The notes beneath the pieces are model-generated. The model saw only the letters and a program-made list of their open reading frames with translations. It was not told the origin of the DNA and did no database searches. A stretch of DNA of 7,773 nucleotides, from contig JAQSYR010000063.1 of NCBI GenBank assembly GCA_029256035.1, positions 1 through 7,773 on the forward strand. Reading direction: 5' to 3'. A program made the position numbers and the translations under genes. The DNA is from Anaerocolumna sp. Lineage in GTDB: Bacteria; Bacillota; Clostridia; Lachnospirales; Lachnospiraceae. This document shows positions 1 to 5,085 of the stretch, piece after piece. Every line of letters begins with the position of its first letter. The first letter of the stretch is position 1.

Positions 1-356
1 CCATATTCTGATATCTTTAGGTTCCTATCATTGCTTTTATTAAGGTATTTTATAACTCGGGTACATAAGATTGCAAACTGACTTATTTTTTCAAGTTCAT
101 CAATAGATAAAAGTTCTCCTCTTTCTGCACCTTCTACAATTTCTCTTATTTTACTGACAGTACCTAATGGGGGTGCTCCCTGAGCATCTAGCAACATTCT
201 AGCTTCTGAAGTTTCCTTCATTCGAATACGTAGCTCACCCTCTGAAAGTATAGGTTTTAATATTTCAAAGTTTTCCTTTGCTTTTTCTGTTATACAATAA
301 TTTTTTAATCTATTTATTATTTCATTAAACTCTAGCATTTCATTTATATACTTCAT
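1..356 (-). CDS. mutS2: MutS2-like protein, N-terminal part (runs off left edge)
   Basis: About 118 N-terminal codons are visible; the family is usually near 780-790 residues, so most of the gene lies outside. The protein starts MKYINEMLEFNEIINRLKNY, followed by a segment with ETSEARMLLDAQGAPPLG and later VSKIREIVEGAERGELLS. This matches the MutS2 N-terminal pattern of a short helix, an 'EA..LL...G.PPLG' stretch and a helical clamp/core region. MutS2 proteins are ATP-dependent DNA-binding MutS relatives, linked in different bacteria to suppression of recombination or to rescue of collided ribosomes. The ATPase and any Smr nuclease domain are outside the window, so the subtype cannot be decided. 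The ATG at 356 is preceded by AAGGAG (365-370, minus strand) at good spacing. The leader carries a terminator-like hairpin at 432-477. Being cut off is a window effect, not a mutation. Confidence 0.8.
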   Translation of the reverse strand, partial: MKYINEMLEFNEIINRLKNYCITEKAKENFEILKPILSEGELRIRMKETSEARMLLDAQGAPPLGTVSKIREIVEGAERGELLSIDELEKISQFAILCTRVIKYLNKSNDRNLKISEY

Positions 357-424
357 TTTTCTTACTCCTTATTCTTTTCAAATAATAACCATGAGGCTTT
401 TAAATAATACTATTTTATTTAAAA

Positions 425-477
425 ACAAAAAAATTCCACACAAGTTTCTGCCTTTTAGACATACGCTTCGTGGAATT
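425..477 (-). terminator. Terminator-like hairpin in the mutS2 leader
   Basis: Read on the minus strand, AATTCCAC (477-470) pairs with GTGGAATT (439-432). A few inner pairs (GAAG with CTT) extend the stem around a loop of roughly 25 bases, and a T-rich tract (TTTTTTTGTTTTT) follows. It lies about 75 bases upstream of the mutS2 ATG and points toward it. It could be an attenuator of mutS2, or a second terminator backing up the one at 581-614. The loop contains AAGGCAGAAAC, complementary to the upstream RNA (see findings). Confidence 0.55.
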
Positions 478-481
478 ATTA

Positions 482-487
482 ATTATA
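482..487 (-). promoter_or_regulatory. Possible -10 box upstream of mutS2
   Basis: On the minus strand a perfect TATAAT lies at 487-482, but no good -35 box stands 16-18 bp upstream. If used, the transcript would begin close to the 432-477 hairpin. This is a weak call, listed because mutS2 has no better promoter candidate in the leader apart from read-through from the RNA unit. Confidence 0.25.
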
Positions 488-580
488 TTCTGAAAATAAA
501 TCAGAGATATTCAAATAAATCCTAGTCGTTTATATAATACTTAGAAACATAGGGGGATCCTATATTACATCTATAAAACC

Positions 581-614
581 CACAAAAAAAGCATAACCAA
601 ATCAGCCATGCTTT
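581..614 (-). terminator. Intrinsic terminator of the small RNA unit
   Basis: Minus strand: AAAGCAT (614-608) pairs with ATGCTTT (594-588), with possible extra wobble pairs inside the loop, followed by a run of seven T (590-584). It ends the RNA transcribed from the promoter at 820-847. It would also stop nagB read-through, since I see no terminator between nagB and that promoter. Confidence 0.7.
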
Positions 615-813
615 CAAACTAGTCTCTTTTTATATAGACTTCTATTTGAAATGTAAGGAAGCAATCTGTAAGGCAGAAACCATCAGCATTTTACTTTCTG
701 CTGATGATAGGCAGACCTATAGCGTAATCGCAATAAGCCCAACCATTACAACTATTTAGTTGTAATCTCCATTTCAAATACACTTAACATACATTTCCTC
801 GCTTTCTTTTTAT
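581..813 (-). ncRNA. Structured non-coding RNA, family not assigned
   Basis: This stretch has a strong sigma-A promoter (820-847), a terminator (581-614), no credible reading frame and dense secondary structure, so I call an independently transcribed RNA of about 230 nt. On the minus strand a perfect 11-bp closing stem, TATTTGAAATG (780-770) with CATTTCAAATA (653-643), encloses about 116 nt. Inside are a hairpin at 766-745 (arms ATTACAACTA/TAGTTGTAAT), a small GCG/CGC hairpin (731-722), ATAGG/CCTAT around a TCTG loop (720-707), and an 8-bp stem CATCAGCA/TGCTGATG (706-681). A further 5-bp hairpin (AGTCT/AGACT) lies between the closing stem and the terminator. A 6S-like RNA was considered because of the length and long closing stem, but the interior is a set of short hairpins rather than a rod. 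No riboswitch consensus was recognised. Boundaries are inferred. Confidence 0.6.
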
Positions 814-819
814 GTTTTT

Positions 820-847
820 ATTATAAACCAATGCTTGTAATTGTCAA
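820..847 (-). promoter_or_regulatory. Strong sigma-A promoter of the small RNA
   Basis: Minus strand TTGACA (847-842), 16-bp spacer, TATAAT (825-820). Both hexamers are perfect consensus. The -35 box begins at the base directly after the nagB stop codon. The expected start of transcription is near 813. Confidence 0.75.
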
Positions 848-1444
848 TCACAATTTAAATAATATTTTTTTTTTTGCCTGCATTATTGATTTGATTCCCA
901 TGGTAATGGCTCTTTTGGGAACTTCATTAATATTTTGAAAAAATTTAAGATTAGCTTGAATTGTACTCTGTTTTAATTCCACGCAATGAGTAGTTTGTTC
1001 AAATGCACCACTTGGTTCATTAAATCCAATGTGTCCATTTAGGCCGATTCCTAGAAGTTGCAAGTCGATACCACCCAAGGATGAAATTAGTTTATCGTAT
1101 CTTTTGCATTCAGCATCAATATCCATAGCTTTTCCGTTGGGTAAATGAGTTTGAACCATATTAATATTTACCCTGGAGAAAAGATAATGGTTCATAAAAT
1201 AACGATAACTTTGTTTATTGGACCCATCCAATCCATAATATTCATCTAAGTTTATGGTTGTAACTCCGGAAAAATCAATATCACCTTTATTGTACCACTC
1301 TACAAGTTGCTCATAAGTACCAATGGGAGAAGAGCCAGTGGCCAGTCCTAATACACTATGGGGATGCAGAATAATCTGCGCAGATATAATGTTAGCGGCT
1401 TTTCTACTCATTTCACCATAATCTTTAGTATTTATAATTTTCAT
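848..1444 (-). CDS. nagB: Glucosamine-6-phosphate deaminase, C-terminally shortened
   Basis: The intact enzyme converts glucosamine-6-phosphate to fructose-6-phosphate and ammonia, feeding amino sugars into glycolysis in the cytoplasm. Recognisable landmarks are LGLATGSSPIGTY near the N-terminus (sugar-phosphate binding), NLDEYYGL (the conserved Asp) and LGIGLNGHIGFNEP (active-site loop with His and Glu, Asn in place of Asp as in other Firmicutes enzymes), then EVPKRAITMGIKSIMQAKK. The frame stops after 198 residues at AKKKILFKL, whereas family members continue about 40-45 residues with a 'SG..KA' phosphate-binding lysine and the final helices. An 11-base poly-A tract (865-875, T on the plus strand) lies at the point of divergence. 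The ATG at 1444 has GAGGAAG upstream; an in-frame GTG at 1459 lacks its own ribosome site. It may be an inactive remnant or an unusual short form. No nagA is adjacent. Confidence 0.8.
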   Translation of the reverse strand: MKIINTKDYGEMSRKAANIISAQIILHPHSVLGLATGSSPIGTYEQLVEWYNKGDIDFSGVTTINLDEYYGLDGSNKQSYRYFMNHYLFSRVNINMVQTHLPNGKAMDIDAECKRYDKLISSLGGIDLQLLGIGLNGHIGFNEPSGAFEQTTHCVELKQSTIQANLKFFQNINEVPKRAITMGIKSIMQAKKKILFKL

Positions 1445-1485
1445 TAAATTCTTCCTCACTTATCATTTCGTTAAAATGCCTGTAA

Positions 1486-1514
1486 TTTATAATATTTTAA
1501 CTATTAGATATCAA
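1486..1514 (-). promoter_or_regulatory. nagB promoter
   Basis: Minus strand TTGATA (1514-1509), 17-bp spacer, TATAAA (1491-1486). This gives a leader of about 35 nt before the nagB ATG at 1444, with the GAGGAAG ribosome site between 1457 and 1450. Confidence 0.6.
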
Positions 1515-1521
1515 TAGAAAA

Positions 1522-1541
1522 TGTTATAATAATATTATAAC
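1522..1541 (+). promoter_or_regulatory. Extended -10 promoter inside a symmetric palindrome
   Basis: TGTTATAAT (1522-1530) is an extended -10 element facing the plus-strand gene at 1603. No good -35 is visible, which is normal for extended -10 promoters. The element sits in GTTATAATAATATTATAAC (1523-1541), a perfect inverted repeat with 8-bp arms. The opposite arm therefore presents the same TGTTATAAT sequence on the minus strand, toward nagB. The palindrome could be a regulator's operator or two overlapping opposed promoters. Confidence 0.5.
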
Positions 1542-1588
1542 AAATATATCTAATTCTTAAAGATAAAAAAAATAAAAACGCCAAACAC

Positions 1589-1594
1589 AGGAGG
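1589..1594 (+). promoter_or_regulatory. Ribosome binding site of the Cys-Cys protein gene
   Basis: Perfect AGGAGG eight bases before the ATG at 1603. It fixes the start and argues that this small frame is a real, well-translated gene. Confidence 0.8.
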
Positions 1595-1602
1595 TTAAAA
1601 GC

Positions 1603-1917
1603 ATGTTGACTATTCATGAATCTGCATTAGAAACCGCGAAAAAATTACATAGCTCTTTTGTAGTTACTGTTTACAGAGCACCCATTTGTTGCAGCGGTGG
1701 TACAGTACGAACAGTAAATATTGATCTGCATGAGAATTTTACTCCCACTAACTCTTTTCAAGTGATTGAATATGAAGGAGTAAAAGTTTATATTAGCAAG
1801 GATCTTAAGTTAAAAGAAAAGGCATCTATTTATAAAAAACTAAATATTCCAGGGATTGGTCCAATATTTAGTTCCAAAGGAATTTCACCGGTAGATGATG
1901 ATAAAACTACGCTGTAA
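1603..1917 (+). CDS. Small Cys-Cys motif protein (possible CC/Se motif family)
   Basis: This is a 104-residue soluble protein with no signal peptide or membrane segment. The order is a short helical N-terminus (LTIHESALETAKKLH), a beta strand ending in a vicinal Cys pair, VTVYRAPICCSGG (Cys29-Cys30), then charged strands IEYEGVKVYISKDLKLKEKA and a C-terminal segment with two Gly/Pro turns. The layout of helix, strand, CC-x-G-G and a later 'EYEGVKVYISKDL' segment recalls the CC/Se motif (seleno)protein family and, more loosely, HesB-like folds. I recognise it by pattern only and the biochemical role is unknown; the Cys pair suggests metal binding or thiol chemistry. The residue after the two Cys is Ser encoded by AGC, so no selenocysteine is predicted. 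It has its own promoter and a perfect ribosome site, runs divergently from nagB, and ends 13 bases before a strong terminator. Confidence 0.7.
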   Translation: MLTIHESALETAKKLHSSFVVTVYRAPICCSGGTVRTVNIDLHENFTPTNSFQVIEYEGVKVYISKDLKLKEKASIYKKLNIPGIGPIFSSKGISPVDDDKTTL

Positions 1918-1930
1918 AGATATATGAAAT

Positions 1931-1997
1931 AAGGGCTATTGTAAAACCAGGCTGAGAGAAATATAACTTCTCATTTTATGGTTTTGCAATAGCCCTT
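1931..1997. terminator. Long bidirectional terminator hairpin between convergent genes
   Basis: A 19-base arm beginning AAGGGCTATTG (1931-1949) pairs with the arm ending CAATAGCCCTT (1979-1997). There is only one non-Watson-Crick position: U-G on the plus-strand RNA, A-C on the minus. A small inner stem TGAGA/TCTCA caps it. Flanking sequence is T-rich on both sides, though without a long pure U-tract. It lies between the stop of the Cys-Cys gene (1917) and the stop of hppA (2019), so it can end both transcripts. Confidence 0.75.
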
Positions 1998-2018
1998 ATT
2001 ATTTATTCACTAATTTAT

Positions 2019-4001
2019 TTAAAAAATTCCACCAATAGACAGGAAGATTGGAGCAAATACTACAGCCACAATAGTCATTAATTTAATTAAGATATTAATA
2101 GAAGGTCCTGAGGTATCTTTTAAAGGATCTCCTACTGTATCACCAACAACTGCAGCTTTATGAGCATCACTGCCTTTACCGCCATATACACCTTCTTCAA
2201 TGTATTTCTTTGCATTATCCCATGCACCACCTGCATTTGACATAAAGATTGCCATTAAAACTCCAGTTACTAGAGCTCCTGCTAACAGTCCGCCTAGTGC
2301 TGCAGGTCCTAATATGATACCTGTAGCAATTGGAGAAGCAACTGCCATAATTCCAGGTAATAACATTTCTTTTAAAGCTGCCTGTGTAGAAATAGCAACA
2401 CATGAAGTATAGTCAGGTTTAGCTTTTCCTTCAAGGATACCTGGGATTGTTCTAAATTGGCGTCTTACTTCTTCAATCATCTTATAAGCTGCTTTTGATA
2501 CAGAATCCATTGTTAAAGCTGAGAATAAGAATGGTAGCATACCACCAATAAATAATCCAACAATTACTTTATAATCAAGAATATCAATGCTATCTAATTT
2601 TACTGCTTCTGCATAGGATACAAACAATGCAAGTGCTGTAAGTGCTGCAGAACCAATAGCAAAACCTTTACCCATAGCTGCTGTTGTATTACCAACTGCA
2701 TCTAATTTATCTGTAATTTCACGTACCTTGTGATCTAATGCTGCCATTTCTGCAATACCACCTGCATTATCAGCGATAGGACCGTAAGCATCAACTGCAA
2801 CAGTGATACCAGTTGTAGATAGCATACCAACAGCTGCAAGAGCTATACCATATAAACCATCTGCTAAGAATGCACTAATGATTCCGACTGCAATTAGCAG
2901 AATTGGAATAGCTGTAGATTGCATACCAACTGCAAGACCACTGATAATTGTTGTTGCAGGACCAGTTTGTGACTGTTCAGCAATCTTTTTAACAGATTTA
3001 TAATCTCCAGAAGTATATATTTCAGTTACCATACCAATTAATAATCCAACAACTAATCCAGAAATAATAGCAATGGCTGCTTTAAAATCGCCAAAGAATA
3101 CTTTACTTAAAGCAAGAGCAGAAATTACAACAATTGCACTAGCTACATATGTACCAGTTTTTAATGCTTTATGAGGATTTGAATTATCATCACCACGTAC
3201 AAATAAACTACCAATGATTGAGGCAATAATTCCAAGTGCAGCAAGTACTAGTGGAAAGATCGCTCCATCAGTCTTATAATAAACAACACCAAGAGTTAAA
3301 GCAGAAACAAGTGCACCTACATAAGATTCAAATAAGTCAGCACCCATACCAGCTACGTCACCTACATTATCACCAACATTATCAGCAATAACTGCAGGAT
3401 TTCTTGGATCATCCTCTGGTATTCCGGCTTCAACTTTACCAACAAGATCTGCTCCAACGTCAGCTGCTTTCGTATAAATACCACCGCCAACACGGGCAAA
3501 CAAAGCAATGGAAGAAGCACCTAAACTAAATCCTGAAATAACATTGACGTCATTTGTAATTATGTATATAGTTCCTACACCTAAAAGTCCAAGACCTACT
3601 ACACTCATTCCCATAACTGCTCCACCTGAAAATGCAATGGATAATGCTTTGTTCATACCATTACTTCTAGCTGCACTGGCTGTTCTTACATTTGCCTTTG
3701 TTGCAACCTTCATTCCAAAATAACCAGCAACTGTTGAGAATACTGCACCTACCAGGAAGCTAATTGCTGTAACCCAATTGTTAATACCAATTCCGATTAA
3801 AACAAATAATACGATGACGAATATAACAAGAATTTTATATTCGGACATCAAAAATGCTTGTGCACCTTCAGATATGTAAGATGCAATTTCTTTCATTCTG
3901 TCAGTACCTTCATCCTGTTTGCTTACTTTATTTGCCAAGTATAATGCAAAAAGTAATGCCACCACCCCGATAATCGGTGCTAAATAAACAATTTCATTCA
4001 T
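2019..4001 (-). CDS. hppA: Membrane-bound ion-pumping pyrophosphatase, K+-dependent type
   Basis: It couples hydrolysis of cytoplasmic pyrophosphate to outward pumping of H+ and/or Na+ across the membrane. At 660 residues it is normal for bacterial members, with the strongly hydrophobic profile expected of about 16 membrane helices. Signature motifs are present: DVGADLVGKVE and IPEDDPRNPAVIADNVGDN (pyrophosphate/Mg2+ site), DVAGMGADLFESY, DNAGGIAEM, and near the C-terminus GDTVGDPLKDTSGPS. The sequence GNTTAAMG (from residue 437) has Ala where K+-independent enzymes have Lys, which places it in the K+-dependent group. Many clostridial members of that group pump Na+, but the ion cannot be settled here. 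The start at 4001 (MNEIVYLAP) has AAGGAG at ideal spacing. An in-frame ATG at 4064 would add 21 polar residues but overlaps the expected transcription start. It is monocistronic. Confidence 0.95.
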   Translation of the reverse strand: MNEIVYLAPIIGVVALLFALYLANKVSKQDEGTDRMKEIASYISEGAQAFLMSEYKILVIFVIVLFVLIGIGINNWVTAISFLVGAVFSTVAGYFGMKVATKANVRTASAARSNGMNKALSIAFSGGAVMGMSVVGLGLLGVGTIYIITNDVNVISGFSLGASSIALFARVGGGIYTKAADVGADLVGKVEAGIPEDDPRNPAVIADNVGDNVGDVAGMGADLFESYVGALVSALTLGVVYYKTDGAIFPLVLAALGIIASIIGSLFVRGDDNSNPHKALKTGTYVASAIVVISALALSKVFFGDFKAAIAIISGLVVGLLIGMVTEIYTSGDYKSVKKIAEQSQTGPATTIISGLAVGMQSTAIPILLIAVGIISAFLADGLYGIALAAVGMLSTTGITVAVDAYGPIADNAGGIAEMAALDHKVREITDKLDAVGNTTAAMGKGFAIGSAALTALALFVSYAEAVKLDSIDILDYKVIVGLFIGGMLPFLFSALTMDSVSKAAYKMIEEVRRQFRTIPGILEGKAKPDYTSCVAISTQAALKEMLLPGIMAVASPIATGIILGPAALGGLLAGALVTGVLMAIFMSNAGGAWDNAKKYIEEGVYGGKGSDAHKAAVVGDTVGDPLKDTSGPSINILIKLMTIVAVVFAPIFLSIGGIF

Positions 4002-4065
4002 TCCTTTACTCCTTCTTTCAACATAACTTTTAACAAAAAAATATACAAAAAATTTGTCTTTCATT

Positions 4066-4094
4066 AGTATATATTGCTATAAATAAAATGTCAA
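4066..4094 (-). promoter_or_regulatory. hppA promoter
   Basis: Minus strand TTGACA (4094-4089), 17-bp spacer, TATACT (4071-4066). It is near-consensus, with transcription expected to begin near 4059, leaving a leader of about 58 nt before the ATG at 4001. Confidence 0.75.
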
Positions 4095-4124
4095 AAGGTT
4101 TTTTTGTGAAAATTACTAATATTT

Positions 4125-4152
4125 CAGTGTATTTTCTAGGCAAAATATACTG
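4125..4152. repeat. Inverted repeat upstream of the hppA promoter
   Basis: CAGTGTATTTT (4125-4135) and AAAATATACTG (4142-4152) form 11-bp arms with one G-T position around CTAGGC. It lies about 30 bp upstream of the hppA -35 box, a plausible position for a regulator-binding site. It has no U-tract on either side, so it is not a normal terminator. Confidence 0.4.
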
Positions 4153-4268
4153 AATAACGGAATCCGAAAAAGTATAGCTTATTTTCACTATGTTATGTTG
4201 CCTACATATATTGAAAATAAAGGCTTTTGAAGTATTTTATTATTAATAAATACCATTTATTTTCCCCA

Positions 4269-4288
4269 TATATTTCTATAGAAATATA
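4269..4288. repeat. 20-bp perfect palindrome
   Basis: TATATTTCTATAGAAATATA reads the same on both strands across 20 bases, with TATAGAAATAT partly repeated just after it. The sequence is AT-rich, so chance is a real possibility, but 20 matched positions without a gap is unusual. It could be a dimeric regulator site; no target gene is obvious. Confidence 0.4.
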
Positions 4289-4588
4289 GAAATATTTCGT
4301 AAAAAATTTTTTAAAGTGCTAAATTAATATATCACAATATTCCACCCTAACCAAATTGTATCACACCCTCACTACCCATTTGTAATTAAAATATTCAGAT
4401 AATTATAAAATTATTCTTACAATTATACAAATTAAAAGGGTTTGCTCTTCTGTTTTGTGAAATAATTCTATAAAATGTACAATAACATGACGCATATTTC
4501 ATATTTATAAATTAGTTTTTAATAATTTATTCCTATCAACTGGTATATTAATAAAGAAAATATTTATTATTTATAATCAATATGAATT

Positions 4589-4615
4589 TTATTAATTAAT
4601 TCAGCTAATTAATAA
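4589..4615. repeat. AT-only stem-loop
   Basis: TTATTAATTA (4589-4598) and TAATTAATAA (4606-4615) form a perfect 10-bp stem with loop ATTCAGC. The stem is entirely A/T and no U-tract follows. It may be a weak terminator of the yccF transcript, or may have no role. Confidence 0.3.
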
Positions 4616-4660
4616 TATCATATTTGACATCTTAGGCTTTCGTTTAATTATTTCACTTGA

Positions 4661-4693
4661 GTTAATTTTTTGACAAATCTCCCATAAATTAAC
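4661..4693. repeat. Inverted repeat directly after the yccF stop codon
   Basis: GTTAATTT (4661-4668) and AAATTAAC (4686-4693) form a perfect 8-bp stem a few bases beyond the yccF stop at 4696. Its position suggests a 3'-end or RNA-stabilising hairpin for the operon, but the stem is AT-rich and lacks a U-tract on the minus strand, so termination is unproven. Confidence 0.35.
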
Positions 4694-4695
4694 AT

Positions 4696-5061
4696 TTATT
4701 TTAACACAATTACTGCACCAAATGGCATTAATGCCAATTTAGCCAATTTAAAATGTTGTAATCCAAAAGGAATTCCAATTACTGTTAAGCATAACAAAAC
4801 ACCAAATATCAGAGATTCCAAAGCAAGTGGAAGACCTGTTACTAAAAGCCATATAATATTAATAAAAAAAGAGCCCGGGCCTCCACCATAAATTATTTCT
4901 TTACCAAAAGGAAAAAAGCTCAAAGATGCAAATTTAAAGCACTGAACTCCAATTGGTATACCTATAATGGTAATACACCATAAACACCCCATTATTAGCC
5001 AACTGATTCCACTAATAAATCCTCCGCATAAAAACCAGATTATATTTCCTAAACAACCCAT
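4696..5061 (-). CDS. yccF: YccF-family inner membrane protein
   Basis: This 121-residue membrane protein is made of two similar halves typical of the YccF (DUF307) domain. The first half has IIGIPIGVQCFKFASLSFFPFGKEI, and the second has VIGIPFGLQHFKLAKLALMPFGAVI near the C-terminus. Each half is preceded by hydrophobic stretches (about residues 5-35 and 65-95) that would span the membrane. The molecular function of the family is unknown. The start codon lies 24 bases after the stop of the GGDEF/HD-GYP gene, with AAGGAAAG and AAGG ribosome-site-like sequences in the gap, so the two are probably co-transcribed. I see no promoter of its own. That pairing hints at a link to envelope or c-di-GMP physiology, but this is inference. 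Confidence 0.88.
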   Translation of the reverse strand: MGCLGNIIWFLCGGFISGISWLIMGCLWCITIIGIPIGVQCFKFASLSFFPFGKEIIYGGGPGSFFINIIWLLVTGLPLALESLIFGVLLCLTVIGIPFGLQHFKLAKLALMPFGAVIVLK

Positions 5062-5085
5062 TTCCTTACCTTCTTTCCTTAGATT

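Larger units (their letters stand above)
4065..4695. other. Long AT-rich intergenic region without a gene
   Basis: About 630 bp lie between hppA and yccF. There is no reading frame with a ribosome site and no recognisable RNA gene. Contents seen: the hppA promoter, an 11-bp-arm inverted repeat (4125-4152), a 20-bp perfect palindrome (4269-4288), an AT-only stem (4589-4615) and an 8-bp inverted repeat just past the yccF stop (4661-4693). Homopolymer-rich, mostly A/T sequence fills the rest. Confidence 0.7.

Noticed and set aside
645..690. SRP RNA, suggested by AAGGAAGC and AAGGCAGA on the plus strand
   Set aside because: The SRP tetraloop context (GGTCCGGAAGGAAGCAGC) is absent, and the promoter and terminator indicate transcription from the minus strand.
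802..822. Tiny peptide frame starting at an ATG after GAGGA in the small RNA 5' end
   Set aside because: It would encode only about six residues, and the spacing between the GAGGA and the ATG is too short.
860..880. nagB shortened by a simple frameshift in the poly-A tract
   Set aside because: Neither other frame after the tract encodes the missing C-terminal residues; both stop within about ten codons.
1445..1459. GTG start of nagB at 1459
   Set aside because: The ATG at 1444 matches the family N-terminus (MKII...) and has GAGGAAG at proper spacing, which the GTG start would include as coding sequence.
2200..3723. Plus-strand open frames opposite hppA (2200-2412, 2803-3003, 3508-3723) and a minus-strand one at 2215-2403
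   Set aside because: All lie inside hppA in other frames, have no ribosome sites and show no family resemblance. They are shadows of a highly conserved gene.
4002..4064. Longer hppA start at 4064 (21 extra residues)
   Set aside because: The promoter -10 box lies at 4066-4071, so that codon would be at or before the transcription start. The ATG at 4001 has an ideal AAGGAG.
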